DNA from: Magnolia sinica
Taxonomy: Eukaryota > Streptophyta > Magnoliopsida > Magnoliales > Magnoliaceae
Direction of reading: 5' to 3'
DNA length: 64,000 nucleotides
Assembly: GCF_029962835.1 (NCBI RefSeq)
Contig: NC_080583.1
Span: forward strand, 68,185,158 to 68,249,157
Under the pieces are notes generated by a model. It worked only from the letters and a program-made list of their open reading frames with translations. It had not been told where the DNA came from and did no database searches. Both the position numbers and the translations under genes were made by a program. This document shows positions 1 to 11,231 of this stretch, one piece after another. Each line of letters begins with the position of its first letter. Position 1 is the stretch's first letter.

Positions 1-2396
1 ATATACATGATCAATATTTTTGAAATCTTCAAATCCCATTGGCTGTTCAACATAGACTTCTTCATGTAAATCGCCATTTAGAAAAGCACTTTTCACATCC
101 ATCTGATAGATCTTTATCTTTCTAAAACATGCAATGGATATAAATAGTCTGATAGATTCAAGACGTGCTACTGGTGCAAAAGTTTCATCGAAATCAATCC
201 CTTCAATTTGAGTATAACCTTGTACCACTAGTCTAGCCTTGTTTCTAATTATATTTCTACACTCGTCAGACTTATTTTTGAAAATTCATTTTGTTCCAAT
301 GATGTGTTTATCTTTAGGTCTTGGTACGAGATACCAAACATCATTTCTTACGAATTGGTTGAGTTTTACTTGCATCGCAACAATCCAGTTCTCATCAGCA
401 AGAGCTTCTTTTACATTAGATGGTTCTATTTGGGATGTAAAACATACATAATTACATATATCCTCAAGTTGTCTACGGGTGCAAACACCGGTGAGAGGGT
501 TTCCAAGAATTTGTGTGGTTGGATGATCTTTAACAGTTCTCAACTCAGAATCAGTCTGATTTGATGAAGTATCGGGTTTATCAATGATTAGTACTTCATC
601 ATTATCTGAATTAGAAATTGGTGTGTTTAAGTGATCATCAATGACAACATTAATGGATTCTTGAATCACACCAGTCCTTTTGTTCAGAACCCTATAAGCT
701 CGACTGTTTAAGGAATATCCTAGAAAAATACCTTCATCACTCTTCGTATCGAATTTTCTCAAATTTTCACGATCACGTAAAATATAGCACTTGCTGCCAA
801 AAACTCGAAAGTATTTAACAGTAGGCTTTTTATTGAACCACAATTCGTAAGCCGTTTTATTATTATCTTTGCTAGTGTAGACTCGGTTAATAATATAGCA
901 AGTTGTGTTGACTGGACCCAAAGATTTTTAGAGAGCTTCATGCTATTCAACATGACATTAGCCATTTCTTGAAGCACCTTATTCTTTCTTTCTACAATTC
1001 CATTTTATTGTGGAGTTTTGGGAGCAGAGAATTCATGTAATATTCCTTGGTCGGTACAGAACTTTTCAAAATTGCTATTCTCAAATTCAGATCCATGATC
1101 ACTACGAATTTTACTAATTTGAGAAGATTTTTCAGTTTGAATCCTTTTGAAAACTTTTCTTACTTCTTCAAGGGTTTCAGATTTATCCCTTAAGAAGACT
1201 ACCCAAGTGAATCTAGTAAAGTCATCAACTATTACCAGGATATACTTTTTCCCACCACAACTTTCTGTTCTGGTAGGTCCTATCAGATCCATGTGGAGAA
1301 GTTCGAGTGGTCTTGATGTGGTATTTGAATTCACCTTTTTGTGTGAGTTCTTTATTTGTTTGCCTATCTGGCACTCACCACTTATTTTATCTAATTTCTG
1401 AAGTTTGGGTAAACCTCTTATAAGTTCTCGTTTGCTCAATCTATATAAATTTCGATAATGTACATGTCCAAGACGTTTATGCCATAAATCAGTCTCGTCT
1501 GTATGGACCATGTAACATGTTTGACTAGATAAGCTGGATTCGCTAATAATATAGCAATTTTTAGACGTTCTACGTCCAGTTAATATTACAGAACCCTTAT
1601 TGTTTAGTATCTCACAGCTTTGATTAGAAAACCGAACACTATAGTTATTATCACATATTTGAGATATACTAAGCAAGTTATGTTTTAAGCCTTCAACATA
1701 TAAAACATTTTTAAACACAGGAAGATTAAAAAGTTGAACCGTACCTTGGCCTATAATCTTGCAGTTGCTACCATCACCAAATGTGACTGAACCATCAGTC
1801 ATATCTTTCAGATCCGTGAATAAAGCTTTGTCACCTGTCATATGCCTGGAGCATCCACTGTCTAGGTACCACTTTGAATGACTTGTTGCTTTGAAAGCAG
1901 TGTAAGCAACCAAGCAGGTAACTTTAGGAACCCATTTCATAACTATTTTGGGTTTAGGAACATAGTTGGTCTTCTTTTGTGCATATTTGTAGGAATGACC
2001 TATAGAATTAGATTTTAAGAGCTCTTTGAGTAAATCAACTATCTTTTCAGCTAGTGGATTTCGTTTCTGATTAAAGTTGACATGGCTGCTTCTAGGTTTT
2101 TGAAAAGTTTTTGAATTTCTAGAAAAATCTTGATAAGTACTTTTCCCTTTTGAGTTTGAGGACTCTCCTTTAACAAACATAGGAGGAATATACTTTTGTT
2201 TAGGAGGTAGATTTTTATCATAGCCCAACCCGGATCGATCGCCACATTTTCTTGATCCGGATAATAGTTTTTCTAACTTTGGATCACCTTGTGCATATTT
2301 CCATGTGTCCTTTAGACTCAGAAGAGAAGATACTTCAGTTTTAAGTTTCTCAATTTCAGATTTTAAATCAATAATTAGGGAGTTTTTGAATTCCAA
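1..2396 (-). pseudogene. copia pol region (integrase, start of reverse transcriptase)
   Basis: Minus-strand coding region of the copia element. In order it shows the aspartic-protease neighbourhood (WYLDSGCSRHMTG), the GAG-pre-integrase zinc motif (LWHKRLGHVHYRNL), the integrase core (LLHMDLIGPTRTE and RSDHGSEFE), the integrase C-terminal part, and near the window start the beginning of reverse transcriptase ([20 protein letters not shown], then [14 protein letters not shown]). In the family these cut the polyprotein, integrate the cDNA and copy the RNA. It follows gag directly. It is treated here as a fossil coding region. Confidence 0.85.
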
Positions 2397-2402
2397 ATCG
2401 CA

Positions 2403-3656
2403 TTATGATTTTTCAAAACAATCTGAAATTTGTGATTTTTCTAAGACAAGTGATTCAAAACATTTTTTGAGTTTAGAAAACTTTTCTTTTTGAAGTTTAA
2501 GTTTGACAACAATTTTACAACTTTCCTTATATAGGGCATTGTAAGCGTCTTGAAGATCATCTTCATTTTCACATTCACTACTCAGATTTTCTTCACTTGT
2601 TGAGTCATTATTTGAAAATGTGAATTTGGCTAGAGTCATAAGAGCTTTAACCTCATTGCCCGACTTAGTTTCAGAATCTTCTGATTCAGAAGAACCTTCA
2701 GAATCAGATGATTCATCCCATGTAGCCAACATACCCTTCTTCTTCTTGGGTTTGTCCCTTTTAGGACATCTATTTGCTAAGTGCTTATATTCTTGACAGT
2801 TGTAACATTGACTATCTTTCAAAGATTTTCGAGATTTGGGTCTAAACTTCTTTTTATCATTTGATTTTTGAAAATCAACCCTTTTCTTGCTTTTGAAAAT
2901 CTTGTAAAATTTCTTAGCTAAAAGAGTCATATCATCTTCTGAATCAGAATTTTCTTCTGAATTACATTTAGAAGATTTTAATGCGATAGATTTTCCTTTA
3001 GGAGCTTTAAAGTTTAACTCATAGGTTTGTAGTGAGCCAACTAGTTCTTCTACCCTCATATTATCCGTATCACGAAGTTCCTGGATCGCGGTTACTTTAG
3101 AATTGAACCGTTCAGGAAGTGAGCGTAATATTTTTGCACACACTTTACTTTCTGGGATTTTATTGCTAAGACCCCACATTGAGTTTACAATGTCATTCAA
3201 TCTAGTGTAAAAGTCCATAAACATTTCATTTTCCTCCATATGAATTTCTTCAAATCTAGTTGTGAGGAGTTGGACTTCAGATTTTTTGACAATTGTAGTA
3301 CCCTCATGTGTCATTTCTAATATATCCCAAGCTTGCTTTGCAGTATCACAGAAAATGATTCTTTTGAACTCATCCGGTGATAGTGCGCAAGTAATTGCAT
3401 TTAGTGCTTTAGCATTTGCACTACTCTCACTTTTCTGAAGAGTGGTCCATTGGTAATATGGTGTGACTTTCATAGATTTTGAACCATCAACCCCAGTAAC
3501 TTCCATGATAGGAGGATTCCATTCAGTCATTGTGGCTTGCCACACATTTTCATCCATTAATTTGAGGAAGATCCTCATTCTGGCTTTCCAATAGGCATAG
3601 TTGGAGCCATCAAAGGGTGGAGGCCTTGTGACTGAAAGGCTATCAAAATTTGACAT
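2403..3656 (-). CDS. copia gag
   Basis: Minus-strand open frame of 417 residues matching plant copia Gag. The N-terminus has the RPPPFDGSNYAYWKARM motif typical of UBN2/Retrotran_gag proteins. The middle carries the conserved gag helices, including FEEIHMEENEMFMDFYTRLN. Near residue 285 there is a CCHC zinc knuckle (CYNCQEYKHLANRCPKR), followed by an acidic serine-rich tail. Gag packages the element RNA into cytoplasmic particles. The start codon lies about 60 bases inside the primer binding site, as expected for the 5' end of such an element, and pol follows at once. Confidence 0.88.
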   Translation of the reverse strand: MSNFDSLSVTRPPPFDGSNYAYWKARMRIFLKLMDENVWQATMTEWNPPIMEVTGVDGSKSMKVTPYYQWTTLQKSESSANAKALNAITCALSPDEFKRIIFCDTAKQAWDILEMTHEGTTIVKKSEVQLLTTRFEEIHMEENEMFMDFYTRLNDIVNSMWGLSNKIPESKVCAKILRSLPERFNSKVTAIQELRDTDNMRVEELVGSLQTYELNFKAPKGKSIALKSSKCNSEENSDSEDDMTLLAKKFYKIFKSKKRVDFQKSNDKKKFRPKSRKSLKDSQCYNCQEYKHLANRCPKRDKPKKKKGMLATWDESSDSEGSSESEDSETKSGNEVKALMTLAKFTFSNNDSTSEENLSSECENEDDLQDAYNALYKESCKIVVKLKLQKEKFSKLKKCFESLVLEKSQISDCFEKS

Positions 3657-3716
3657 CTTAAATAGCTTAAATCGTTAGCTCAGGAATTAAATCCAAGAAT
3701 AAAAAAGAGCTATTAG

Positions 3717-3728
3717 GCTCTGATACCA
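3717..3728 (-). other. copia primer binding site
   Basis: On the minus strand this reads TGGTATCAGAGC, the standard plant initiator-tRNA-Met primer binding site. It sits two bases inside the LTR edge at 3731, which fixes both the element's strand and the inner LTR boundary. Confidence 0.92.
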
Positions 3729-4924
3729 CTTGAAAAGGCCTAGCTATATGTCCTAGAGGGGGGGTGAATAGGACAATGCCAAATAAAACTTATAACAGCG
3801 GAATTAAAAAGAATATGATAGCCAAAATAAATCACAATGCAAGAAAGTAAAATAACTTCAAAATTCAGATCTTGAGAGGTTGATACAAATGTTGTTCTAA
3901 GGACAACCTTACACCAAAAACCAGGGTTTATGGTAGGACAACCTTATTTCTAGAAAGACCTTTGTATCAAATCTCAAACCGAAGAGGAATACAGAAATAA
4001 ATACAAACAGAATTAAAATAAATTGTAATCACAAATGTATTGTTCTAGGGACAGCCATACACCATAAAAATGGCAGGGCAACCTTGCTGGAACAACTTTT
4101 AAAGGAAATTGAATATCAAGCTGATAAAGGAATAGCAGAAAATAAATTCTAAACTATTACAAAATTCTCACAAAGCTTGAATTAAATGATTACAACATTC
4201 ACCACCATACATACATCCCACAAAAGAATAATTAAAGATCAGAAGTATAAATCATTCAACCACAACACAAGGGATTATAGTGGTTCGCCTGTGTGTTCAC
4301 CAACTGTTAAACAACAGCCACACAGAATGCTACTCCACTCCTAATATCCTCACACAGGGGATATTAGTGTTCACTAACAAAATAGGTTTTCCCAGGTTCA
4401 CCTAAAACCTTTACAATTGTGTCTTTGTCTGTGGGCTTACACAATTAAAAAAACCCCACTTCTGAGTTTTCCTGGCTCTCCTCAGATAACCAATACAACA
4501 AGATTTTTTTTTTTGGCAAATCTTGAAAGAAACTAAAATAGAAAGGAATTTACAATTAAATGTAAAATACCTGATTATCTCCTTCGTTGTAGCAGCTTGG
4601 TAGAACCAAATCAGAGTAAATGATTGAATGTCCAAGTTCAATGTCCAGTACTCAATTACAATGGTTCTAATTCTAATATATTTTAAATTAAACCAAATAG
4701 GGCTTGCCTTAATTGATTTTGATTCCAAAGAAAGGGAATAACAATTCCTCTTATCAAATTAGATTAGAATAGCAGAAACAAAATCAATTAAATAAAGCTA
4801 AGGAAAGAGAATATTAAATAAGCACACTTAGCTTAGATGGAGCACAGAATTATCTCTCAGAAGTTCGACGAAGATTGGCTTGAATGGATAATTAATTCGA
4901 TGATTTCTTCTGAGATTCGTGCAA

Positions 4925-4932
4925 TATTTATA
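4925..4932 (-). promoter_or_regulatory. TATA box of copia LTR
   Basis: The minus strand reads CCTATAAATATTGC, a good TATA box, about 840 bases into the LTR in element orientation. The palindrome array lies immediately upstream, as expected for a U3 promoter with an enhancer block. Confidence 0.6.
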
Positions 4933-4949
4933 GGTGAGTAGATCGCGTC

Positions 4950-5332
4950 TTCGACTGGTCTAGGGAGCTCTTCGACTAGTCGAAGCAATAACAGATATTT
5001 GAAAGATCCGGCGGGATACGATTTGACCGTTCTACGACTGGTCGAAGGTCTCCTTCAACTGGTCATAGGTCACCTTCGACTGGTCGTAGGTTTCCTTCGA
5101 CAGGTCGAAGAACCTGAAAAACATCGCTGGATTTTGAGTCGAAGATTTTCGACTGGTCGAAGATGCAGTCGACACTGTTCCTTCGACTGGTCGAACAGAT
5201 TCCTGGACTAGTCGAAGCCTAACAGATTTCATCCAAAATTTGTAACAAACTCACGACTGATCGAGGAATTTCTTAGACTGGTCGAAGTAACTCTAGAACT
5301 AGTCGAAGAAGGCCTAGGACTAGTCGAAGAAC
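4950..5332 (-). repeat. array of imperfect palindromes in copia LTR
   Basis: About thirteen copies of a 14-mer close to TTCGACTRGTCGAA lie at irregular spacing. The version TTCGACTAGTCGAA is a perfect palindrome. Copies keep the GACTRGTC core better than the edges. The array is just upstream of the LTR TATA box on the element's strand. Sireviruses are known to carry palindromic motif clusters in their regulatory LTR regions; this motif is a different sequence in an equivalent place. Confidence 0.8.
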
Positions 5333-5584
5333 AGACCAAACTAATGTAAAATAAACATTTGACTTATGTATCCAAAATGACCTACTTCTAAGGTCAACCT
5401 ATGGTCAGTCAAACCTCAACCATGAAGTAAGGACATTGAAACATTAGGAACTAGTGACCTTGAAGTATGAGCCTTGAAGTCTTGATGTAGTTGAAATCTT
5501 GATGTAGCTCAATCTTGAAAGTGTCTTGAGTTCTTTACAAGCTGCCTTGAACTCTTCTTGAAGTCTTGCAGCTTGAGTCTTGTC

Positions 5585-5692
5585 TTGTGAGCAGTTCTTG
5601 CATTCAAGATTGATCCTTGTACTTGTGAGCTTTGCTTGTTGTGAGCAGTTCTTGCATTCAAGATTGATCCTTGTACTTGTGAGCTTTGCTTG
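5585..5692 (-). repeat. 54-bp direct duplication in copia LTR
   Basis: Two near-identical tandem copies (5585-5638 and 5639-5692) of a unit starting TTGTGAGCAGTTCTTGC lie close to the outer LTR end. Confidence 0.85.
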
Positions 5693-5806
5693 TTCATGAA
5701 TGTTGATCCTTGAGAGAGCTTCACTTATGCAAGTTATATATAACAGTGATTTTGGCACCACAAATTTGACAACAGACAGGGATATAAACTATAGCACTTA
5801 CAGAAC

Positions 5807-7320
5807 ATGGTAGAGTTTGTGCGAGACTTTGAGCAGAAACTTATGGTAGAGGAGTCGTTTGAGAGCGGCGCACATATTCGTGTACAGCCACTTATCGATG
5901 ACCGAATTATAGTGGCTCAGGAGGAAGATGATTGGTTAGTAGAGTTAAGAAAGCGAGCTAGTGACTTGAAGACTCTGAATGGAGAGTTGGTACCGATAGG
6001 GTTTTACATTATCGTGGCTGCTTATGTGTCCCAAATCTTTATGACTTGAGAAGAGAAGTTCTCGACGCTGCTCACAATTCGAATATGACGATGCATCCTG
6101 GTAGTATGAAGATGTATCGAGATATGAAGCACTCGTATTGGTGGGACAACATGAAGGCCCATATAGCCGACTATGTATCCCGTTGTCTCACGTGCCAGCT
6201 GGTCAAGGCTGAACATCGCCGACCTCCTTGTTTACTTCAGCCCATGCCCATAGCTGAATGGAAATGGGATTTCATCTCTATGGATTTCATTTCAGGGTTA
6301 CTGAAGACGAGGAAGGGACATGACTCCATTTGGGTGATTGTAAACCAGTTGACGAAATCGGCTCATTTCCTCCCGATTAGAGTCTCAAACTCAGCAGACA
6401 ATTTGGCCAGGCTGTACATCAAGGAGATAGTACATCTACATGGAGTTCCTATGAAGATCTTTTTGAACCGAGACACGTGATTCACATCTATCTTTTGAAC
6501 TCGTATCCAAGAAGCAATGGGTGTGAAATTGAAGTTCAGTACCGCGTTCCACCCACAAACAGATGGGCAGACGGAAAGGGTGAATCAGGTGTTGAAAGAT
6601 ATGTTACGCGCTTATGTGCTTGATTTCAAAGATAGTTGGGATGACTGTCTTCCTTATGATGAGTTCGCTTATAACAACAGTTTTCAAGCGAATATTGGCA
6701 TGGCTCCCTACAAGGCCTTGTATGGGCGCCCATGTCGAGCACCGCATTGCTGGGCAGGGGTTGGCGAGAAGAGTTTGATTGGCCCAGAGTTAGTGTAGGC
6801 GACCTCAAAGAAGATCGACATTATCAGGCGTCGACTTCTGGTAGCACAAAGTAGACAGAAGAGTTACGTCGATACGAGGTGGCAACCACTAGAGTTTGAG
6901 GTTGGGGACCATTTGTTTCTTAAGGTTTTCCCCATGAAAGGAGTCCTTCGTTTTAGAAAGAAGGGGAAACTCACGCTGAGATTCATCGGCCCATTGTAGA
7001 TACTAGACCGAGTGAGGGTGGTAGCATACCGCTTTGCTTTGCCCACGCCACCCGCAGGTGTGCACAACGTATTTCATGTATCGATGTTGAAGAAATACAT
7101 TCTTGATCCTTCCCACATTATCAAATGGGAGTAGGTACAGTTGAGTAAAGATGCTACTTATGTACTGCGACCGACGCGTATCCTAAAAATGAAGGAATAG
7201 GTGCTGCTAGTAAAGTTATCCCGCTTGTGAAAGTACTGTGGACGCATCACACTGAGGAAGAAGCTACTTGGGAAACAGAAGCCGAGGTCCGCAAGAACTA
7301 CCGTTAGATTCTCGAGGAGT
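5807..7320 (+). pseudogene. Ty3 pol remnant: integrase and chromodomain region
   Basis: Plus-strand fossil of the end of a Ty3 polyprotein. Recognisable in order are the H2C2 zinc-binding domain (HPGSMKMYRDMKHSYWWDNM, then CLTCQLVKAEHRRP), the integrase core (WKWDFISMDFISGLL; TAFHPQTDGQTERVNQVLKD), the GPY-like C-terminal part and a chromodomain-like ending (VLWTHHTEEEATWE, 7225-7275). In the family these integrate cDNA and steer it to chromatin. It ends about 40 bases before the polypurine tract. It is broken, with several interruptions. Confidence 0.82.
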
Positions 7321-8151
7321 ATGAAAAGGTACTAATTTCGAGGATAAAATTTTTCTTTAAGGGGGATAGATTATAACGTCTCGGAAAAATCCGTACAAAG
7401 ACCCGAGTATCACCTCAGGCAGAAATCGCTAAGGATCAAATTATGTAGGAATTAGACAAAAATTAACTAAGTACTAAACTAAATTAATTAGTAGATTAGC
7501 TTATACGGCTTTGTATACGAACTGCAAGACCCAAACCCAGTAGAATTGCTAACTCTACATTACCTAGAAACCTAGGATCAATCTTAAAACCTAGTTGCTC
7601 TCGAGAGCACACTAAAACTCTGTATCGAACCAGGACCGCGCGTCGAAAATTCGATTACGGCGAAACATTACAATTATGACCGCCTTACTGGGCTTAACAA
7701 CCATCGTAGGAATCAAGTCCAAATAGTATCCAGAAACGCACAACTTGAGCCCGGAGCGAAGTGTGTAGGGAACACAAATATCTTTAGAAAGTCAACTCAA
7801 ACTTAAGTGAATTGGGCCGTTCGCTTTTAGGTCAAATTTAAGATTTCAGATCATCAGATTCTAACCCAATTACACCCTTAGATCAGGAAAATTTCCCAAC
7901 ACATGATAGTACACTTGTGGCCCTGATCGAGTGATGATGGCTGTTGAACTGAAACTGATCCTCCATAGTCGATATACAAATTCGATTAAACTGAAACTTT
8001 AACCTGGCATAGATCTATTGTCTGGGAACTTTCTCCAGACCATATGTGAGATATGAACCTCTAGATGAGCTCAGTTGGCCCGAAACAACCACTCCTTGGC
8101 TATAACCTAAGTATACCATGGCCATGGGGCCATTGACATCAGTTCTGGGCC

Positions 8152-8159
8152 TATATAAG
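8152..8159 (+). promoter_or_regulatory. TATA box of Ty3 LTR
   Basis: CTATATAAGG about 780 bases into the LTR, followed by a pyrimidine-rich stretch (CCACCCCTCTCTCATTTC), which is a typical plant LTR promoter arrangement. Confidence 0.55.
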
Positions 8160-8241
8160 GGCCTTAACCCACCCCTCTCTCATTTCATACGAATTTCCTA
8201 ACCTTAGGAGAGAGAAGAGAGAAAAGAGAAGGAAAGAGTGA

Positions 8242-8245
<4 letters not shown>

Positions 8246-8279
<34 letters not shown>
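8246..8279 (+). repeat. (GA)n microsatellite
   Basis: An almost uninterrupted GA run of about 34 bases, at the end of a longer purine-rich leader (8206-8282) downstream of the LTR TATA box. Confidence 0.9.
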
Positions 8280-8283
<4 letters not shown>

Positions 8284-8660
8284 TAGTTGCTGGGATTCGT
8301 TCTCAGCACTCCACGTGCCAAATCATCCATCCTGTACCGCTACACCATCGAATTTAAATTCATTTTTGGGTAAGAAATCCTAACCCTAATCTGTTTTAAG
8401 AATCCAAATAGAAGAATCGATAAAATAGCTAACCTATTTCATGATTTAGGTAGCCATTGTGCCATAGACAAAGGCGTAGTGTACGAACCGAGTTCATAAT
8501 TGGCATACCGACAGAAGGTGCGGACTATAAATTTTTAGGTTATGGTTTTCAAGGCTTTCAATGTCACTGATGGTTTATGTCTAACTTAATTGTTGCCATA
8601 TGATCGTAGTTACGGTGTATTCGATAAACTATACATGTGCATGAATTATGTGAATATAAA

Positions 8661-8957
8661 ATGCATTTCATGTGTTTGTTGAAATGTTTGAATGAAGGTG
8701 AAATTGTGATTTATGCTTGGCATGATTATTAACTTAGAATACATGTGCGTTCTGTGTATGACAACTCCTTGGTGAAAGGATTTGCCAAAATATGTACTAT
8801 AACATTTTAACAAATGCATTCCATGTGTTTGTTGAAATGTTTGAATGAAGGTGAAATTGTAATTTATGCTTGCCATGATTATTAACCTAGAATACATGTG
8901 TGTTGTGTGTATGACAACTCCTTGGTGAAAGGATTTGCCAAAATATGTACTATAACT
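8661..8957 (+). repeat. 153-bp tandem duplication inside Ty3 LTR
   Basis: Two copies with a 153-bp period (8661-8813 and 8814-8957), each starting ATGCATT and ending near ATGTACTATAAC. They are nearly identical, so the duplication is younger than the LTR or was already in the family. Short frames over it are repeat artefacts. Confidence 0.85.
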
Positions 8958-9547
8958 AATTTAGTTTGTGTATATAGTATTATGTATTCTAAGTGTTTGA
9001 TAAAATGTTTGAATGAGACTTGGTGGATGGAATGTACTTATTAAGTTTATTAAGACCGGATTCTTAGTCTATTTAGTCATATGAATAGTTTTCTCATGTA
9101 ATACAAATTGCTACTATGTGATTTATGGCTGAAATGCACATGTATAACTATATGTTCAATATGTTCGGTCAAATACTCAATGGGAATTATGCTTGAATTG
9201 TTCGTCAAATGCTGTTATGATTAACATATGTGACTGCCTATTACATCTGAGTATGATTGGGACTCTAGGCAATCAGTAACGGTTCTCGATGAAGTGGCGG
9301 AAACAGTCTTGCCACATTGGATATGTTCGATAAATTCGGGTCGCACGATGAATGTCGATAGTGGTTAGGCCACGTGGAGTGCTTATGCGCTCCATGTCGA
9401 CTAATTTAACGTGTGCTCATACTAGTTGAGCTTGTCAAGTAACTCGATTTGCCTAATGTATGTTCACCATGTATGGACGCAACTGCTTGAATTTAAGGTA
9501 CCACTTACCACTGAAAAGTTTGTTTAACCTTGGTACCACGATCCGCT

Positions 9548-9772
9548 AAGACTCATGAGCTGAGCATGGTGGTATGGGATATCGTGGTTGAGCTGTCGGC
9601 CTACGCTGGGGTGATGAGCCTCCCTGTAATGTCCATTGAGCAACTCAAACTCATGAGCCGAATACGGTGGTATGGGACACTATATTCGAACTGTCAGCCT
9701 ACGCTAAGGTGACGAGCCTTTTCCTTAGTAACCTCGAGTATAAACTAGGCCTACACCGTGGTGACGAGCCTC
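9548..9772 (+). repeat. 98-bp period tandem repeat inside Ty3 LTR
   Basis: Two clear copies (9548-9621 and 9646-9719) containing ACTCATGAGC ... GGTGGTATGGGA ... GCCTACGCT, plus a partial third (9744-9772), at a 98-bp period. The copies are clearly diverged from one another. Confidence 0.75.
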
Positions 9773-10641
9773 TCGTAGCAACCTGAACTTGCCTGTCCAC
9801 TGTTTTTTTAAAATCAAGGGTGACATTGCCCTATAACTTACTTATCGTATGTGATTAAATAGGATTGATGACTCTAGATGGATCATTGTTTGAGTAAATG
9901 ATATAAAGGGAGGTACCTTAGCTTCCCGAACCGGCTGTATGAATAAACCTAATTAAGTATTGGCTAACACAATCTTGCACCGCATTGCATGTGCTTTGGC
10001 GAGGAAGTGCACGTGTCTGAAGTGGTGCATGCCGCGATCGTGAGATGATGTCGCTGAGGGAGTGCGGGTGAGGGCATGCATCATTACAGCATATCATTCC
10101 TACATTAACAAGAGTATTTAGGACATGATTTTTATACTGCTTTATCATTACTGCTTGATTGAATTAACAACATGTTAACCTTTGCCTTATAGCTCCACTG
10201 AGTTGAGCACTCACTCCCACTCTGGAATGGTGTTTTAAAACACCAACTAGACTCTGTTGTAGCTTCAGGTGATGGCAATGCTTACGAGGCAAAGCCTGAC
10301 TTTTATGATGATGAGGAGGAGTTCTCCTATATGCAACTTTCGGACGGGTCTATGTAGACCTGGAGTTGCGTCAACGGGGTTATAGGGATACAGACTACCT
10401 GGTGACATGTTCATACTTTAGGAACTTACAATCACTTATATGCTTTATATATCTATCATAGTCTTCCGCTTGCATAATCAAATTGTTTCTGGAGTATGAT
10501 ATGCTGCTTTAGTGTAATCTCATTCATGTTTAATGCACTAATACAGACAACATTCAATCATCACTATCTATGTTGCATAAGTGATGCATCGGAACTCGGG
10601 AGTTGAGCCTGTGCTCGACCCCCGATTTGCAGGGCGTTACA

Positions 10642-11231
10642 ATTTCACATAGAGTACAGTGGGCTTTGGTGTGCTTCTTGTACTTTTTTTTTTCTTTTTC
10701 TTATATAGGAAAGCAAATCTCTTCAAGCAATTGGGAAAAAGGGAAAGTGGATTGCATTGTGTGCCATGTCACCAAGTTCTATGGTGCCCAACATGATCTG
10801 TGTTATATCCACACCTTCCATCCACTTTTGAGATCATTTTAAGGCATGAGCCAAAAAAAAAAAGTAGATCCATAGCCCAAGTGGACCACACCAAAAAAAG
10901 TAGTGGGGACAGCAACACCCACCATTGACACCTTCCTAAGGCCCACCATGATGGCTATTTTCTATCCAATGTGTCCATAAGATCACACAGACATGAACGA
11001 AGGTAATGCACAAATATCAGCTAGATCCCAAACTTGTCGCCCCATAAAGATATCAATGATAGGTGTTCAATCCTCATTTCCTTGTGTCGCATAGTCTACT
11101 CGAGCTGTGGATTTGCCTCATTTTTTGGATAATGACATAAAATTATATATCTTGCAAAATGGATGGGCAATGTGGATATAACTCATACATTATGATGGGG
11201 CCATGGAACTTGATGTCTTTATCACCCCACC
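10642..11231. other. intergenic DNA with host repeat cassette
   Basis: No gene seen. It holds a sequence of the type TTATATCCACACCTTCCATCC ... AGATCATTTTAAGGCATGAG ... AAGTGGACCACACC (about 10780-10890), which recurs in other intergenic stretches and inside the Athila LTRs. The last ~150 bases are the first unit of a host tandem repeat interrupted by the solo LTR. Confidence 0.6.

Larger units (their letters stand above)
1..5774 (-). mobile_element. Ty1/copia retrotransposon, Sirevirus-like, partial
   Basis: This is a Ty1/copia LTR retrotransposon read on the minus strand: 5' LTR (5774-3731), primer binding site, gag, then the start of pol in the copia order (integrase before reverse transcriptase). 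The reverse transcriptase runs off the window start, so the RT end, RNase H and 3' LTR are not seen. The tRNA-Met type primer site, the long gag with a CCHC zinc knuckle and the palindrome-rich LTR point to the Sirevirus lineage, but lineage is inferred without a tree. It appears inserted in the plus-strand Ty3 element that resumes at 5775; its left target duplication is outside the window. The coding part looks broken, with roughly two or three breaks in view. Confidence 0.88.
3731..5774 (-). repeat. copia 5' LTR
   Basis: A 2044-bp LTR. In plus-strand reading it starts TGAAAAGGCC next to the primer binding site and ends ...TTTGACAACA, so on the element's strand it begins TGTTGTCAAATTTG and ends CA. 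It contains a palindrome array, a TATA box and a 54-bp direct duplication, annotated separately. The partner LTR lies outside the window, so the outer edge rests on the terminal TG/CA and on Ty3 coding sequence resuming just beyond it. Confidence 0.8.
5775..10641 (+). mobile_element. Ty3 chromovirus remnant (Tekay/Del-like), 3' part
   Basis: The 3' part of a plus-strand Ty3 element: end of pol (5807-7320), polypurine tract AAGGGGGATAGA (7359-7370) and one long LTR (7372-10641). Everything upstream of the integrase region is displaced by the copia element or lies outside the window. Integrase motifs and the chromodomain-like C-terminus suggest the Tekay/Del clade of chromoviruses. It is broken in several places and looks older than the other LTR elements here. 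Confidence 0.82.
7372..10641 (+). repeat. Ty3 chromovirus 3' LTR
   Basis: About 3.27 kb, starting right after the polypurine tract with a TGTAACG-like end and finishing GGCGTTACA, so its termini are inverted repeats of each other. It contains a TATA box at 8152, a GA microsatellite and two sets of tandem repeats. The outer edge rests on the terminal motif and the change to ordinary intergenic sequence; no target duplication can be tested because the 5' end is missing. Confidence 0.7.

Noticed and set aside
239-1401. Plus-strand open frames opposite the copia pol
   Set aside because: They are shadows of the minus-strand coding region with no recognisable content.
4950-5332. CRISPR-like repeat array
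   Set aside because: Short imperfect palindromes at irregular spacing in a plant LTR; no uniform repeats or spacers.
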